Shown here in pieces: positions 63,331-64,000 of a DNA stretch of 64,000 bases (positions within the stretch are counted from its first letter, which is position 1; each line of letters opens with the position of its first letter). Made by a program: the position numbers and the translations under genes. This DNA comes from Brevundimonas sp. GTDB taxonomy: Bacteria > Pseudomonadota > Alphaproteobacteria > Caulobacterales > Caulobacteraceae. Below the pieces are notes generated by a model that worked only from the letters and a program-made list of their open reading frames with translations, was not told where the DNA came from and did not search any database. Location of the stretch: contig NZ_JAIXTC010000007.1 of NCBI RefSeq assembly GCF_027484365.1, forward strand, positions 216,323 through 280,322, written 5' to 3'.

Positions 63331-63369
63331 TTGAATTTGAACGCGGATTCGGGCGATGTGTTGATGGGT
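63331..63369 (+). repeat. 39-bp dispersed intergenic repeat, copy 2
   Basis: 33 of 39 identical to 2470-2508. Followed by a palindrome (CCTCTCC-cac-GGGAGAGG region, about 63380-63398) just before the dapD remnant 3' end, as the first copy is before the methyltransferase 3' end. Confidence 0.7.
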
Positions 63370-63401
63370 GTCGCTTCCCTCTCCCACCGGGAGAGGGGAG
63401 G

Positions 63402-63713
63402 TTAGTCCCGCAGCAGTTCGTTGACGCCCGTCTTCGCCCGGGTCTGGGCGTCGACGCGTTTGACGATGACCGCGCAGTAGAGCGATGGCCCGCCGGCGGG
63501 GTCGGGGAGGGTTCCGGGGACGACCACCGAGTATGCGGGCACTTCGCCGCGGAAGACCTCGCCGGTGGCCCGGTCGACGATCTTCGTGGACCCGGACAGA
63601 TAGACGCCCATGGCCAGGACGGCGCCGTCGCGGACGATCACGCCCTCGACCACTTCGGCGCGGGCGCCGATGTAGCAGTCGTCCTCGATGCTGGCCGAAT
63701 TGCCCCTGGCCGT
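63402..63713 (-). pseudogene. dapD: tetrahydrodipicolinate N-succinyltransferase, 5'-truncated
   Basis: The frame encodes about the last 100 residues of DapD (full length about 280). [36 protein letters not shown] and the C-terminal [27 protein letters not shown] match the left-handed beta-helix and cap of the enzyme. Upstream, homology stops near 63700 and an in-frame TAA follows at 63714-63716. The missing N-terminal two-thirds is not elsewhere in the window. This fragment cannot be an active enzyme, though DapD is normally essential. Confidence 0.85.
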
Positions 63714-63797
63714 TTAGCTTAGGCCAAATAGCCTCCGGCAGACCCGGTCCGGTTCACTCCACCGGACGATGCCCCGGCCGCAGGAAAGTGACAGCCA
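63714..63797. other. apparent rearrangement junction between dapD and TPR gene
   Basis: 84 bp with no gene. DapD homology ends here and a different gene starts on the other strand. No IS ends, att site or tRNA is visible. Confidence 0.5.
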
Positions 63798-64000
63798 ATG
63801 GACCGGAAGCAGCCCCGCGCAGACGCAAAGGCGGACGCCGAGGCCGATCCGGCCGGCGCAATGCTCGCGGTCGCTATTCAACATCACCAAAGTGGGCGGC
63901 TGGACGAAGCGGCAAATCTCTACCGGAAGATTCCCGCCGCCGATCCCCGTCGCGCCGCTGCGAACCACCTGCTCGGCGTTATTGCATGCCAGCAGGGCCG
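63798..64000 (+). CDS. TPR-repeat protein, N-terminal fragment (runs off window)
   Basis: From the ATG at 63798 (GGAAAG ribosome site) the frame is open to the window edge. The first 20 residues are polar (MDRKQPRADAKADAEADP), then a tetratricopeptide unit AIQHHQSGRLDEAANLYRKI and the start of a second (AAANHLLGVIACQQ) are seen. TPR openings like this precede SPINDLY-type glycosyltransferases, a guess here. Codons look less GC-rich than in neighbouring genes. Only about 67 residues are inside the window. Confidence 0.7.
   Translation, partial: MDRKQPRADAKADAEADPAGAMLAVAIQHHQSGRLDEAANLYRKIPAADPRRAAANHLLGVIACQQG

Noticed and set aside
63714..63968. 84-codon minus-strand frame upstream of dapD
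   Set aside because: It is the reverse of the TPR gene and shows no homology to the missing DapD N-terminus.

Overview
The window looks like chromosomal DNA of a Caulobacterales alphaproteobacterium, most likely Brevundimonas or a close relative. The evidence is high GC, GTG/TTG starts with four-base stop/start overlaps, a complete cpa/tad Flp-pilus locus, a GcrA regulator, a PodJ-type polarity factor with CtrA-, DnaA- and CcrM-like sites upstream, a TIGR02186-type protein, and several IPTL-CTERM proteins. The genus is inferred from gene content, not from a marker gene search.

Layout. 1-7.0 kb: partial esterase, AMP nucleosidase (amn), a methyltransferase, a three-gene set of two paralogous membrane proteins plus a winged-helix regulator, a tyrosine phosphatase and pabB. 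7.2-19.4 kb: Tad pilus region, with two TadE-like pseudopilins and a small pilus N-domain protein on the minus strand. Three tandem flp pilins follow on the plus strand, each with its own CtrA-like box exactly 128 nt before the ATG, and then cpaA-B-C-D-E-F-tadB-tadC. 19.4-25.3 kb: two SRPBCC proteins, an MFS exporter, a 2Fe-2S thioredoxin-like protein, a secreted M20 amidohydrolase and dapE. 25.4-29.8 kb: a tandemly duplicated IPTL-CTERM/cupin unit whose first cupin copy is truncated, an MFS transporter and a third IPTL-CTERM gene. 29.9-40.4 kb: a long two-domain dCTP deaminase, apaG, a VOC protein, gcrA, an ABC-2 permease, argD-argF, small enzymes and podJ. 40.6-49.1 kb: a TauE/TIGR02186/DUF3429 operon, pdeM, a Lhr-type helicase split by a palindromic repeat, and a DinG-type helicase. 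49.5-63.1 kb: a repetitive secreted protein, an L,D-transpeptidase, the fourth IPTL-CTERM gene, DUF2125, hisC, a secreted isochorismatase with a divergent AraC regulator, ftsE-ftsX-ydcF-plsC, a zinc-ribbon protein, a phosphoribosyltransferase and recQ. The window ends in a dapD gene cut off at its 5' side and abutting the start of a TPR protein on the other strand.

The genes are mostly housekeeping (arginine, histidine, folate and lysine pathways, cell division, repair) plus polar surface machinery. GcrA, the CtrA-like boxes and PodJ suggest that pilus and polarity genes are under cell-cycle control. No CRISPR array, tRNA, rRNA, prophage or IS transposase was seen. The most unusual signals are the repeat-split helicase, the broken dapD/TPR junction, the IPTL-CTERM/cupin duplication, the triplicated pilin promoter and at least five families of dispersed palindromic or tandem intergenic repeats. 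I did not find a convincing wholly new multi-gene system.
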